Positions 21,819 to 31,435 of a stretch of 64,000 nucleotides of DNA are shown here, piece by piece. The stretch is from contig NZ_PDKS01000002.1 of the NCBI RefSeq assembly GCF_002933335.1, positions 1-64,000 of the forward strand. Direction: 5' to 3'. Every line of letters begins with the position of its first letter. The first letter of the stretch is position 1. The notes beneath the pieces were generated by a model, which was not told the origin of the DNA, searched no databases, and saw nothing but the letters and a program-made list of their open reading frames with translations. The stretch comes from Candidatus Pantoea edessiphila. Lineage in GTDB: Bacteria > Pseudomonadota > Gammaproteobacteria > Enterobacterales > Enterobacteriaceae. The position numbers and the translations under genes were made by a program.

Positions 21819-21975
21819 TAATTTTTTAAAAAAGCAAACCAAACATATTAATGATATTATAAATAGTTATAAAGATGACATGGTTTTTCAACCGAGCTTT
21901 TATTATATTTATCATTATTAATTTAATTAAACAATGTTTAATAACATGATTTATCATAAATAATATGGAAGATTA

Positions 21976-22794
21976 ATGCAAAATCTACGAATTATTATTG
22001 AAGATGCTTTTGAAAACAAAAATAATCTAACTATAGAGATAATAGAAGAGGTAAAACATGCTGTTGATCAAACTATAAATTTACTAGATAATGGGATATT
22101 GCGAGTAGCTGAAAAAAAAGAGGGGAAATGGATAACCAATCAGTGGATAAAAAAAGCTATTTTACTTTTTTTTCAAATAACTAATAATAGTTTGATATAC
22201 GGTGCTGAAACAAATTACTTCGATAAAATAAACATGAAATTTTTTAATTGGGATGATTTGAGTTTTCAGCAAAAAGGGATAAGAGTGGTACCACCAGCAT
22301 CAGTAAGAAAAGGAGCTCATATAAAACAGAACACTATAATAATGCCATCATATATAAATATAGGTGCTTTTGTTGATAAAGGTACCATGATTGATACTTG
22401 GGCCACTGTTGGTTCTTGTGCACAAATAGGTAAAAATGTACATATTTCAGGAGGAGTTGGAATTGGCGGAGTTTTAGAACCATTACAATCTAATCCTACT
22501 ATAATAGAAGATAATTGTTTCATTGGAGCACGTTCTGAAATTGTTGAAGGTGTAATAATAGAGGAAGGATCAGTAATATCAATGGGCGTTTATATAGGTC
22601 AAAGCACCAAAATTTACAATCGCAAAAGCGGAGAGATAAGTTATGGTCGTATACCAGCTGGTTCTGTAGTAGTATCTGGCAGTTTACCTTCTAAAGATCA
22701 TGAGTACAATTTGTATTGTGCTATAATCGTTAAAAAAGTGGATAAAAATACTCGTGCCAAGGTAAGTGTTAATGAAATATTACGAACTATTTAG
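21976..22794 (+). CDS. dapD: 2,3,4,5-tetrahydropyridine-2,6-dicarboxylate N-succinyltransferase
   Basis: DapD catalyses the succinylation step of the lysine/meso-diaminopimelate pathway, which supplies both lysine and the peptidoglycan cross-link residue. The left-handed parallel beta-helix hexapeptide repeats run from about residue 105 to 235 and include [20 protein letters not shown] and [10 protein letters not shown]. The product is 272 residues against 274. MurE in this window carries the matching meso-DAP specificity motif. Confidence 0.97.
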   Translation: MQNLRIIIEDAFENKNNLTIEIIEEVKHAVDQTINLLDNGILRVAEKKEGKWITNQWIKKAILLFFQITNNSLIYGAETNYFDKINMKFFNWDDLSFQQKGIRVVPPASVRKGAHIKQNTIIMPSYINIGAFVDKGTMIDTWATVGSCAQIGKNVHISGGVGIGGVLEPLQSNPTIIEDNCFIGARSEIVEGVIIEEGSVISMGVYIGQSTKIYNRKSGEISYGRIPAGSVVVSGSLPSKDHEYNLYCAIIVKKVDKNTRAKVSVNEILRTI

Positions 22795-22882
22795 CATTTA
22801 TTTCAAATTATATAAATTTTATTTTTATTATACCAATTATATACTACGAGTTATATGTTTGTATTATATTAATATTAATTTC

Positions 22883-22921
22883 TTTATACCAGGTAAAGTG
22901 TCAATCTTTATCTGGTATAAA
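22883..22921. terminator. Bidirectional terminator between dapD and degP
   Basis: A 16-base-pair stem, TTTATACCAGGTAAAG with CTTTATCTGGTATAAA (one G-T wobble), encloses the seven-base loop TGTCAAT. It lies 88 bases after the dapD stop and 13 bases beyond the degP stop, in a convergent arrangement. A-rich and T-rich flanks let it work in either direction. It is one of the strongest hairpins noticed in the window. Confidence 0.75.
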
Positions 22922-22934
22922 TTAATAAGTTTGT

Positions 22935-24374
22935 TTACCTATAAAATAAATATATATTTCTGGCATTTCTTTGCACATTGAAAACTAAAAATGAATGCTG
23001 CTTTTCTAACATCCTGCGCAAATCCCCAAGATTATTAATATTTTTATTGTTTACACTTAATATTAAATCACCTTTTCGAAATCCAATTTTTGCTGCTATA
23101 CTTCTCGATATAATTTTATTTACATAAACTCCTTTATCGTAAGAATTACCATTAGTTAGTTTAGCACCTTCTATATTTTTAGAAATAATTGAAGAATCTA
23201 ATACATTTAAATCTACTTGATCCAATGTGACTAATAAATCGATAAATTTTTTATCTCGTAATATACGTAATTTTACTGTTGTTCCAATAGGCAATAAACC
23301 AATATTATTATAAATAGAAGCAAGACTGTAAATTGGACTATTATTAATTAGTGTAATTATATCACCAACTTTAATGCCGTATTTATAAGCAGTTGAATTT
23401 TTCACAACTCGGCTAACAAAAGCACCGATATTAGAATCAATCTTCATAGTTTTTGCCATTTTTAGATCAACAGGAGAAGCTGATAGACCTAAGTCAATAT
23501 GTCTTACCTGACCATAATTTATTATCTGATTTATTATTTCTTTAACAAGATTACTGGGAATTGCAAATCCTATTCTTGTATTACTACCATCAGGACTAAA
23601 AATTGCAGTATTAAGTCCAATTAACTCCCCTTTCAAATTTACTAAAGCACCTCCAGAATTACCTCGATTAATTGTTGCGTCTGTTTGAATAAAATTTTGG
23701 TAGCCATAATCGTTAAAACCTATACGTCCTATCCCTGATATAATTCCATAGGTTGCAGCTTCTCCAAGTCCATATGGATTACCAATTGCTATAGTATAAT
23801 CACCTACACGTAATTTATCAGAATCTGCCAGCTTCATTACAGTTAAATCTTTTACATCCTTTAATTGAATTAAAGCAATATCTGATTGTATATCTTGACC
23901 TATTAATTTTGCATAATAATGACGATTATCACTTAACCTGACTTCTATTTTTTTAGCATCATTTATTACATGGTTGTTTGTTACTATATAACCTTTGTCA
24001 GCGTTAATTATTACTCCTGATCCTAAATTTTTAAAAATATTACCATCATTATCTTGATTATTATCAGATTCTTCATCATCATTATATATTTTTAGCAAAG
24101 ATTTCAAACTAATTTTTGTATTATGATAAAATATACTATTATTAGATTTTTGTGGTGTATCATTAAATTGTTTTATGTATTGTGGTGTTAGATCTTCATC
24201 TCCTTCTACAAAGACACTAACTACGGCTGGCATAGTTTTTTTGAGTACTGGTGATAAACTAAAAACTCGTTCACTATTATAAGCGGCCTCAGCTGTAGTA
24301 ATATTTATAAAATTACTAATTAATATAATAAAATTAAATATTAATGCATTAAAGATTAACAATATTTTTTTCAT
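22935..24374 (-). CDS. degP: Periplasmic serine protease/chaperone DegP
   Basis: DegP degrades or refolds misfolded periplasmic and outer-membrane proteins. A signal peptide ends near residue 31. The catalytic triad is His135 (VTNNHVI), Asp165 (SDIALI) and Ser240 (RGNSGG). A protease domain with an acidic LA loop (about 95-112) is followed by two PDZ domains. The 479 residues fit DegP (E. coli 474), and the position between dapD and mtn is that of degP, although DegQ is similar in sequence. It joins BamA, Skp and SurA in outer-membrane protein handling. Confidence 0.92.
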   Translation of the reverse strand: MKKILLIFNALIFNFIILISNFINITTAEAAYNSERVFSLSPVLKKTMPAVVSVFVEGDEDLTPQYIKQFNDTPQKSNNSIFYHNTKISLKSLLKIYNDDEESDNNQDNDGNIFKNLGSGVIINADKGYIVTNNHVINDAKKIEVRLSDNRHYYAKLIGQDIQSDIALIQLKDVKDLTVMKLADSDKLRVGDYTIAIGNPYGLGEAATYGIISGIGRIGFNDYGYQNFIQTDATINRGNSGGALVNLKGELIGLNTAIFSPDGSNTRIGFAIPSNLVKEIINQIINYGQVRHIDLGLSASPVDLKMAKTMKIDSNIGAFVSRVVKNSTAYKYGIKVGDIITLINNSPIYSLASIYNNIGLLPIGTTVKLRILRDKKFIDLLVTLDQVDLNVLDSSIISKNIEGAKLTNGNSYDKGVYVNKIISRSIAAKIGFRKGDLILSVNNKNINNLGDLRRMLEKQHSFLVFNVQRNARNIYLFYR

Positions 24375-24816
24375 TGATTAATGATCTCTCAGATTGAAAT
24401 TTGTAATATTAAACTAATACACATGAAGATAGATAAATTCTATATAAAATTTATTTTATGATATTTCACATTGTATATATATTATTTGTTAATTAGTACA
24501 TTTAAGAAACACATATATTAACAATATGCTACTCATGATGAATTAATTTGTTTTATATTCTATAACTAAAATAACTAAGTTTAAAAGCTTATTGCATTAT
24601 AATTTTTTATAGATTAATCAAAATCAAACACTGTTTATGGTACCATACTATATTCTTATTTTTAAAATAAAAAACTAATTTTTTACATATAAAATACAGT
24701 AAAATTATAAATTGAATTATATATTAAATATTTCAAATAAATCACAATTATTAGTAATAAATAGAATATTATTATATCTACACAATATATTTAGTTTTAA
24801 AATTAAGAGATTTTTT
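24375..24816. other. Divergent AT-rich spacer between degP and mtn, former dgt site
   Basis: About 440 bases with no recognisable gene. In E. coli dgt lies between mtn and degP; no fragment of it was seen. The interval must carry divergent promoters for degP and mtn. Confidence 0.5.
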
Positions 24817-25509
24817 ATGATAATTGGCATTATAGGAGCTATGGAACAAGAAGTTAAGTTTTTACTTGATATGATTGATGAATGTAAAATATCTTTAATA
24901 GGTAGATATAAAATTTATACAGGTTTAATAAATAATATTAGAGTAATACTTATACAATCAGGAGTTAGTAAAACTGTTGTTGCAGTCAGTACTACAATCT
25001 TAGTTAATTTTTATAAACCCGACATTATAATCAATATAGGCACAGCTGCTGGTATTTCTTTAGACCTAAAAATAGGCGATATTGTAATAGCTGATCAAGT
25101 TTGTTTTCATGATGTTGATTTGACGACTTTTGGTTATAGTTTAGGACAAGTGTGTGGTTATCCTAAAACATTTTTTACTGATAAAAACTTAGTTTTTCAA
25201 ATGGCAAAGTGTTCTAATCAATTAAAATTTAATATGAAAGTAGGACTAATAGTTAGTGGGGATATATTTATTAATGGTACTATGTCTTTGATTAAGATTT
25301 GTAAAAATTTCCCAAAAGCAATTGCTATAGAAATGGAATCAGCAGCTATTGCTCTTGTTTGTTATGATTTTCAAATACCTTTTATAGTAATAAGATCTAT
25401 TACCGATTTTGCAGATAAAAAATCAAACCTGATTTTCAAAAAACATTTAATTAACAGCTCTAAAAAGTGTTGTGTAGTTATAGATCAATTCTTAAAAACC
25501 TATAAATAA
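24817..25509 (+). CDS. mtn: 5'-methylthioadenosine/S-adenosylhomocysteine nucleosidase
   Basis: The enzyme cleaves adenine from methylthioadenosine and S-adenosylhomocysteine, recycling by-products of SAM use. I chose the ATG at 24817 because MIIGIIGAMEQEV aligns with the E. coli N-terminus and AAGAGA lies six bases upstream. This gives 230 residues (E. coli 232). A start 35 codons earlier would add a non-homologous stretch. The catalytic glutamates (GAMEQE, AIEMESAA) and aspartate (ITDFAD) are intact. Confidence 0.95.
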   Translation: MIIGIIGAMEQEVKFLLDMIDECKISLIGRYKIYTGLINNIRVILIQSGVSKTVVAVSTTILVNFYKPDIIINIGTAAGISLDLKIGDIVIADQVCFHDVDLTTFGYSLGQVCGYPKTFFTDKNLVFQMAKCSNQLKFNMKVGLIVSGDIFINGTMSLIKICKNFPKAIAIEMESAAIALVCYDFQIPFIVIRSITDFADKKSNLIFKKHLINSSKKCCVVIDQFLKTYK

Positions 25510-25530
25510 TAAAATATGTTATTTGACTAT

Positions 25531-25562
25531 AAAAATGTTTTGTTTATATTACAAATATTTTT
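25531..25562 (+). terminator. Candidate mtn terminator
   Basis: AAAAATGTTT pairs with a segment ending AAATATTTTT, with one G-T pair and a bulge near the loop, and runs into further T residues. It lies 22 bases after the mtn stop, between convergent mtn and erpA. The stem is almost all A-T, so its strength is uncertain. Confidence 0.35.
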
Positions 25563-25653
25563 TATTAAAATACACTATCTATTTTAACAAGTCATTATTT
25601 ATAGTATTATGAAAATTCAAAAACAATTTATACAAATATTAATTTTTGATTTC

Positions 25654-25998
25654 TTATATTCCAAATGAAGAACCACAACTACAAGTTATTTTAGCATTAG
25701 GATTAATAACAACAAAACGCGAACCTTCTAAATTTTCTTTGTAGTCTATTAAACTACCATTAAGATACTGAATACTTATAGGATCTATAATTAAGCTTAT
25801 ACCTTGATTTGTAAAAATTATGTCTTCTGCATTTCCTATATCATCTAAAGTAAAACCATATTGAAATCCACTACATCCTCCACCAGATATATATACACGT
25901 AATTTTAAATGATTATTACCTTTATCTTTAATTAATAATTTTATTTTATTAACTGCTGCATCGGTGAATTTTAATGGTATTAATGATTTTATATCCAT
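25654..25998 (-). CDS. erpA: Iron-sulfur cluster insertion protein ErpA
   Basis: ErpA is an A-type carrier that delivers Fe-S clusters; in E. coli it serves the isoprenoid enzymes IspG and IspH. The three ligand cysteines are present in [10 protein letters not shown] and the C-terminal CSCGSSFGI. Its 114 residues equal the E. coli length. Its retention fits the presence of the MEP pathway enzyme Dxr and the Fe-S enzyme LeuCD. Confidence 0.96.
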   Translation of the reverse strand: MDIKSLIPLKFTDAAVNKIKLLIKDKGNNHLKLRVYISGGGCSGFQYGFTLDDIGNAEDIIFTNQGISLIIDPISIQYLNGSLIDYKENLEGSRFVVINPNAKITCSCGSSFGI

Positions 25999-26166
25999 AG
26001 TTTAATTCCAATTAGGTGTTTTAATAAACTTTAATAAGTTAATTTAGTAATATAATTTATATTTTAAAAATGTATTATTAATTACTTATTTTTTGTTTTA
26101 TGTTTTTTAATAAATTTTAATATAATATATGATAATATCATTCTGATAATTTTATTATTAATTATA

Positions 26167-27453
26167 ATGACAATGAATAATTCTAAAAAACTATTTTCTA
26201 ATGCAAAATATTTTATCCCAGGTGGGGTAAATTCTCCTGTAAGATCATTTAATAATGTAGGAGGAGATCCTTTTTTTGTTACTAAAGCCCAAGGAGCTTA
26301 CTTATATGATGTAGATGATAAATGTTATATAGATTATGTTGGTTCATGGGGATCTATGATAATGGGGCACAATAATCATAGAATCCGAAAAGCTACTATT
26401 GCTATAATAAAAAATGGTTTAAGTTTTGGTACTCCTACAGAAACAGAAAATCTTATGGCTCAATTAATTTGTGATTTAGTAACAAGTATAGAAATGATAC
26501 GCATGGTTAATTCTGGTACTGAAGCTACAATGAGTGCTATTCGTTTAGCAAGAGGATATACTAGACGCAGTAAAATAATCAAGTTTAAAGGTTGTTATCA
26601 TGGCCATGTTGATTCTTTGCTATTAAGTTCTGATGAATCATTAATTAATGATAATTATCTAAGTTCATCTGGTATTCCTATTGAGTGTATAAAAAATACT
26701 ATAGTTTGTGAGTATAATGATCTGGATGCAGTTCATAAAATATTCATAAAATATCCTGAAGATATTGCTGCTATTATTGTTGAACCAGTAGCTGGCAATA
26801 TGAATTGTATTTTGCCTAAAGAAAACTTTTTACAAGGATTACGCAATTTATGTGATGAATTTAATTCACTACTAATATTTGATGAAGTAATGACCGGTTT
26901 TCGAGTGGCATTAGGAGGAGCTCAGCAATATTACAATATAGAACCAGATATTACTTGCTTAGGAAAGATAATAGGAGGTGGTTTACCTGTTGGTGCTTTT
27001 GGAGGCAAAAGAGAATTAATGAATAAATTAGCTCCCAATGGACCAATATATCAAGCTGGCACATTTTCTGGAAATCCAGTAGTAATGGCTGCAGGATATA
27101 GTTGTTTAAAACAAATTATAAAACCACATACCTATAAAAAATTAAATTATTTAACCACACAGTTGTGTTTTGGTTTACGTTCAGCAGCAAAAATCAATAA
27201 TATTCCTATAATTATTAATAATATTGGAGGTATGTTTGGATTATTATTTACAAAGGATAGTACTGTTAATTGTTATTCTGATATTTTAAGATGTGATTTT
27301 AACTTATTCAAAAAATTTTTTCATCTAATGTTAGAGAAAGGAATCTATTTAACTCCTTCTCCTTTTGAAACAAATTTTGTATCACTATCACATACTATGA
27401 AAGATATTAAAAATACTGTAGATATTGCTAATATTTGTTTTTCTAAATTATGA
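26167..27453 (+). CDS. hemL: Glutamate-1-semialdehyde 2,1-aminomutase
   Basis: HemL makes 5-aminolevulinate for heme by the C5 pathway, using PLP. The PLP lysine is Lys267 in CLGKIIGGG, and the aminotransferase aspartate is in LLIFDEVMTGFR. The product is 428 residues (E. coli 426). The ATG at 26167 was used; the next ATG two codons on would match E. coli length exactly. In E. coli the region between hemL and dksA holds mrcB and fhuACDB; here only about 280 bases remain. Confidence 0.96.
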   Translation: MTMNNSKKLFSNAKYFIPGGVNSPVRSFNNVGGDPFFVTKAQGAYLYDVDDKCYIDYVGSWGSMIMGHNNHRIRKATIAIIKNGLSFGTPTETENLMAQLICDLVTSIEMIRMVNSGTEATMSAIRLARGYTRRSKIIKFKGCYHGHVDSLLLSSDESLINDNYLSSSGIPIECIKNTIVCEYNDLDAVHKIFIKYPEDIAAIIVEPVAGNMNCILPKENFLQGLRNLCDEFNSLLIFDEVMTGFRVALGGAQQYYNIEPDITCLGKIIGGGLPVGAFGGKRELMNKLAPNGPIYQAGTFSGNPVVMAAGYSCLKQIIKPHTYKKLNYLTTQLCFGLRSAAKINNIPIIINNIGGMFGLLFTKDSTVNCYSDILRCDFNLFKKFFHLMLEKGIYLTPSPFETNFVSLSHTMKDIKNTVDIANICFSKL

Positions 27454-27734
27454 AAATTTTTTATTAAACTTAAATAAATTTAAATCCTCAAATTGAAGAA
27501 AATATCTTAATTTTTATTAAAGTAATTTTGTATAAGTTGTTTTTCTGTATTATTTAATATTAAATAATTTTATACTTTCTACTATAATTAGATTTAAAAA
27601 TAATTTTGCGTAAAATCTGAAAAATTGCACCTATGTATGTTAATGGTTGTTTTTCTTTAATATATGAATATTATTATAAAAAAATATTGATATTAGTAAT
27701 AATGGATGTATGGTTTTTATCAGGAGATAACTTT

Positions 27735-28190
27735 ATGAAAAAAGAGAAAAAACGTAAAATATCATCTCTTAGTATTCTTGCTATAGCTGGAGTAAAAAGT
27801 TACCAAGAAAAACCGGATGAGCAATATATGAATTCTGAACAATTAAATCATTTTCGTAAGATTTTAAGAGCTTGGAAAGATCAACTACAAAAAGAAATAG
27901 ATCGTGGTTTAACTAATATGCAAGATGAAACTTCTAATTTTCCTGATCCCATAGATCGTGCTTCACAAGAAGAAGAATTTAGCTTAGAATTACGCACTCG
28001 AGATAGAGAAAATAAAATAATCAAAAAAATAGAGAAAACATTAAAAAAAGTAGAAGGTGGCGATTTTGGTTATTGCGATTCCTGTGGTATTGAGATAGGT
28101 CTTCGCCGTTTAGAAGCTCGACCAACAGCTGATTTATGTATTGATTGTAAAACAATAGCAGAAATTCGCGAAAAACAAAGAGCCTATTAA
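27735..28190 (+). CDS. dksA: RNA polymerase-binding transcription factor DksA
   Basis: DksA binds the RNA polymerase secondary channel and works with ppGpp to repress stable RNA promoters and activate amino acid promoters. The ATG at 27735 is preceded by AGGAGAT at ideal spacing and gives 151 residues, the E. coli length. The coiled-coil tip DPIDRA and the four-cysteine zinc finger (CDSCG ... CIDC) are intact. It is one of the few regulators left in this window, and a rRNA promoter is at its left edge. Confidence 0.97.
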   Translation: MKKEKKRKISSLSILAIAGVKSYQEKPDEQYMNSEQLNHFRKILRAWKDQLQKEIDRGLTNMQDETSNFPDPIDRASQEEEFSLELRTRDRENKIIKKIEKTLKKVEGGDFGYCDSCGIEIGLRRLEARPTADLCIDCKTIAEIREKQRAY

Positions 28191-28657
28191 TATATAAGAT
28201 ATAGAATAAGAACATAATAAAAATATTTTTAATACTACACATTATAAATAATGAAAGAATAAACAACAGTCTATCATCATTTAAGCAATAATAGATTTAC
28301 ATGGTAAAGTTATTGTAATAATGGACGATACTTTAATTATATTAAATTATTAATATTATAGAAATATAGAAATAAAAAAGATCATCACATTATAGTTATC
28401 ACTTTTCCTAAAATTCAAAATACTCAAATAAGTAAAGGAAAATATTTTTAGGTTTTATTGCTTTTGTATTTAATACTTAAAGATATTTTAATGTGCATTT
28501 GTTTAAGATTAAATTGATTTTTACTCACTATTAAATTATTGATGACATAATTAATATTATTTTCATGTATCTCTTATCTTAACAAAAAATAATTTTGTAA
28601 TTTAAAATTGTTTTTTATAATTTTAAGGAGGCACCAGTAAAGGTTTGAAATATTATC
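28191..28657. other. Gene-free spacer between dksA and pcnB
   Basis: About 467 AT-rich bases. In E. coli gluQ occupies this interval; no remnant was recognised. A perfect Shine-Dalgarno AAGGAGG lies at 28624-28630, 27 bases before the pcnB ATG, with no good start codon at normal spacing, and a second AAAGG lies at 28639-28643. Confidence 0.5.
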
Positions 28658-29959
28658 ATGATAATGATTCCGCAAATAAGACATATGATATCCTGTAAAA
28701 ATATTAGCAAAAATGCTCTTAAAGTTCTTTATCGCTTAAATAAAGCAGGATATGAAGCATATTTAGTAGGTGGTGGTGTACGTGATTTGTTACTAGGACA
28801 AAAACCCAAAGATTTTGATGTCACTACAAATGCAACTCCTGAACAAATGATTAGATTATTTCGCAACTGTCGTCTAGTTGGTCGTAGATTTATTTTAGCT
28901 CATATAATTTTTAATTCAGAAATCATTGAAGTTGCCACTTTTAGGGGAGATAAAGTAGAAGAGGAATATCAAGATCATTATAAAAGTTTTCATTTTAGTA
29001 AAAATGGTATGTTATTAACTGATAATACATTTGGTAAAATTGAAGATGATGCTTACCGTAGAGATATTACTATTAATAGTCTATATTATAGTATGACTGA
29101 TTTCAGTGTACGAGATTATGTTGGTGGTTTTCGTGATCTGAGAGAAGGTGTAATTAGACTTATTGGTGATCCAGAAACGCGTTATCGTGAAGATCCGGTT
29201 CGTATGTTACGTGTAGCAAGATTTTCTGCAAAATTAAATATGAGTATTGCTCCAGAAACAGCTGAACCAATTCCAAGACTTGCTTTGTTATTACACAATA
29301 TTTCACCTTCACGTTTATTTGAAGAAGCTCTTAAATTATTTCAAACAGGTTATGGTTATCTGACCTACTGTAAATTATGCGAGTATAATTTATTTCAATT
29401 ATTATTTCCAACATTAGCAAATAGTTTTACCAAAAACGGTGATAGCACAACAGAACGTATGTTAATCCAATTATTAAAAAATACAGACAATAGAATCCAA
29501 AATCATTTGCGTGTCAATCCAGTATTTTTGTTTGCAGCAATGTTTTGGTATAGACAATTACAAAGTGCTGAAATAGTGGCTCAAAATAATTCTCACGTAT
29601 TATCATACTATGATGCATTTTCTATTGCTACAAATACTACTTTAGAAGAAGCTTGTAAGGTGTTAGCTATTCCGAAACGTATAACATCCTTAATAAAAGA
29701 TATTTGGAAGTTGCAATTATATATGTCACGTATATATGGAAAAAGAGCTAAAAAATTAGTATTACATCCTAAATTTAAAGTTGCTTATAATTTACTGTCA
29801 TTACGTGCAGCAGTAGAAAATACGCCTGAATTAATAAGACTTAGTAAAAATTGGAACCAACGTCAAATATCATTAGTAAAAAAACAAAACAGTATTATTA
29901 ATAAAATGAGCAATAGTTCAAGTTCATTCCGAAATAATTATAAAATAATTTGCAGATGA
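28658..29959 (+). CDS. pcnB: Poly(A) polymerase I
   Basis: PcnB adds 3' poly(A) tails that expose RNA to decay. The class II nucleotidyltransferase head carries [18 protein letters not shown] near residue 40, with [12 protein letters not shown] and [15 protein letters not shown] following. The basic, arginine-rich C-terminal tail seen in E. coli is much shorter here; the 433 residues end soon after the helical domain. The start is uncertain: the ATG at 28658 is preceded by an in-frame ATT (28652) eight bases from AAAGG, and E. coli pcnB is known to use AUU. Confidence 0.94.
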   Translation: MIMIPQIRHMISCKNISKNALKVLYRLNKAGYEAYLVGGGVRDLLLGQKPKDFDVTTNATPEQMIRLFRNCRLVGRRFILAHIIFNSEIIEVATFRGDKVEEEYQDHYKSFHFSKNGMLLTDNTFGKIEDDAYRRDITINSLYYSMTDFSVRDYVGGFRDLREGVIRLIGDPETRYREDPVRMLRVARFSAKLNMSIAPETAEPIPRLALLLHNISPSRLFEEALKLFQTGYGYLTYCKLCEYNLFQLLFPTLANSFTKNGDSTTERMLIQLLKNTDNRIQNHLRVNPVFLFAAMFWYRQLQSAEIVAQNNSHVLSYYDAFSIATNTTLEEACKVLAIPKRITSLIKDIWKLQLYMSRIYGKRAKKLVLHPKFKVAYNLLSLRAAVENTPELIRLSKNWNQRQISLVKKQNSIINKMSNSSSSFRNNYKIICR

Positions 29960-30444
29960 CTATAATTTATATTTCTTTAGGAAGCAATCTTAATGATCCT
30001 ATATATCAAATAAAATCCACCCTAATAGAATTAGATAAAATTCCGCAAACAAAGCGCATTATTACTTCTAGATTTTATATTACCCAACCATATGGATTTA
30101 AAAATCAACCTAATTTTATTAATATTGCTGTAGAAATGGATACTAAACTTTCTCCTGAAAGTTTTCTTCACTTTGTTAAAATAATAGAATCAAAAAAAGG
30201 TCGAGTTCGTAATAAAGAAAGATGGGGACCACGTAATATAGATATTGATATAATGTTATTTGGAAATTTGATAATTAATACTGATTGCTTAACGATACCT
30301 CATTACGATATGGTTAATCGTAATTTCATGTTATTACCTTTAACACAAATAGCTCCAAATATCACATTGCCTAATAATGGTAAATTAATCAAGAGCATTC
30401 TAGATAAATTAGATATAAGCACAATTAGGATATTGAATTTATAA
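29956..30444 (+). CDS. folK: 2-amino-4-hydroxy-6-hydroxymethyldihydropteridine pyrophosphokinase
   Basis: FolK transfers pyrophosphate from ATP to the pterin in folate synthesis. The family signature [15 protein letters not shown] is intact and the N-terminus ISLGSNL is typical. I used the ATG at 29956, which overlaps the pcnB stop as ATGA, implying translational coupling. This gives 162 residues (E. coli 159). An ATG two codons earlier is less likely. In E. coli panBC follow folK; here they are absent. Confidence 0.96.
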   Translation: MTIIYISLGSNLNDPIYQIKSTLIELDKIPQTKRIITSRFYITQPYGFKNQPNFINIAVEMDTKLSPESFLHFVKIIESKKGRVRNKERWGPRNIDIDIMLFGNLIINTDCLTIPHYDMVNRNFMLLPLTQIAPNITLPNNGKLIKSILDKLDISTIRILNL

Positions 30445-30453
30445 ATCATATTT

Positions 30454-30472
30454 TATACTATAATATAGTATA
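30454..30472 (+). terminator. Candidate folK terminator hairpin
   Basis: TATACTAT and ATAGTATA form a perfect eight-base-pair stem with the three-base loop AAT, ten bases after the folK stop, within an A/T-rich context. It is all A-T except one C-G pair, so activity is uncertain. Confidence 0.4.
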
Positions 30473-30600
30473 TAGTAAAATAATTTTTAACAATTTTATC
30501 TCCGCAATAGATATCCTGAAGTTTATGATACGACTTGTTATATCACATAATAAATTATACAAATAGCCAATCAATATATTGATTTTAAAAACAGTATATA

Positions 30601-30619
30601 GTTCTAAAAAAATTAGAAC
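30601..30619 (-). terminator. Candidate hpt terminator hairpin
   Basis: GTTCTAA and TTAGAAC form a perfect seven-base-pair stem with a five-base homopolymeric loop, 33 bases beyond the hpt stop. hpt and folK converge here, so the folK and hpt hairpins together would insulate both genes. Confidence 0.4.
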
Positions 30620-30652
30620 ATGACAATTTTAACTATATAAAATATATTATCT

Positions 30653-31183
30653 CTAATTAATTTTTATGACCTTGCCAATGTAAGGTAAGTTACGATACTT
30701 TTGTTTATAATCTATTCCAAATCCAACTACAAACTCATCTGGTATTATAAATCCAACATATTCAATATTGATTTTTATATTTCTTTCTTTTAATTTATCT
30801 AGTAAAGTGCAAATAATTAATGACTTTGGTTGTCGAGATTTCAAGATATTATATACACTTCTTAACGTGTTTCCAGAATCAATAATATCTTCAACAAGTA
30901 ATACATCTTTATCTCTTATATCTTCATCAAGATCTTTTAAAATTTTCACACTATCAGCTCTAGACATCCCAAAATAACTAGATGCAGTAATAAAATCAAC
31001 TCTATGAGGTACCTTTATTACACGACATAAATCTGCCATAAACATAAATGAACCACGAAGCAACCCCACAACCACTATATTATTATTTCTACCATTATAA
31101 TAATTATTAATATCATTACCTAATTCAATGATACGCATAGCAATTGTTTTTTCAGGAATCATTACTTCAATAATATGTTTCAT
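30653..31183 (-). CDS. hpt: Hypoxanthine phosphoribosyltransferase
   Basis: Hpt salvages hypoxanthine to IMP using PRPP. The PRPP signature [13 protein letters not shown] is intact, as is the C-terminal [16 protein letters not shown] that contacts the base. The product is 176 residues (E. coli 178). It suggests use of purines, possibly from the host. Confidence 0.95.
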   Translation of the reverse strand: MKHIIEVMIPEKTIAMRIIELGNDINNYYNGRNNNIVVVGLLRGSFMFMADLCRVIKVPHRVDFITASSYFGMSRADSVKILKDLDEDIRDKDVLLVEDIIDSGNTLRSVYNILKSRQPKSLIICTLLDKLKERNIKINIEYVGFIIPDEFVVGFGIDYKQKYRNLPYIGKVIKIN

Positions 31184-31402
31184 ATATTTAGCCTAACCAT
31201 GATAGTTATAACCTGTTGAGTAGTTATTATTTATTTTTACCACTGTTATCGGTAAATCAAATTATATTAAAATTTGTTGTATATTGAGTGATCATAATTA
31301 TTTATATCTAAAAGAAATAAATTAACCAGTTAAATTCACCAGCTATAAGTGGTGTTTAATATAATTAAACATTTAATGCAAATCATCAAATTATAAATAA
31401 GC

Positions 31403-31434
31403 TAGCATATTATTAATATGCATATAATATGCTA
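31403..31434 (-). terminator. Hairpin at the 3' end of the pdh operon
   Basis: TAGCATATTAT and ATAATATGCTA form a perfect 11-base-pair stem with a ten-base loop, starting one base beyond the lpdA stop codon. Two further inverted repeats follow downstream on the minus strand, at 31354-31370 (GTTTAAT/ATTAAAC) and 31337-31354 (CACCA/TGGTG). The cluster is likely the termination or 3'-stabilising region of aceE-aceF-lpdA. Confidence 0.55.
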
Positions 31435-31435
31435 T

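Noticed and set aside
24712-24816. A 35-residue N-terminal extension of Mtn
   Set aside because: The homologous start with a good ribosome binding site is at 24817; the extension has no counterpart in the family.
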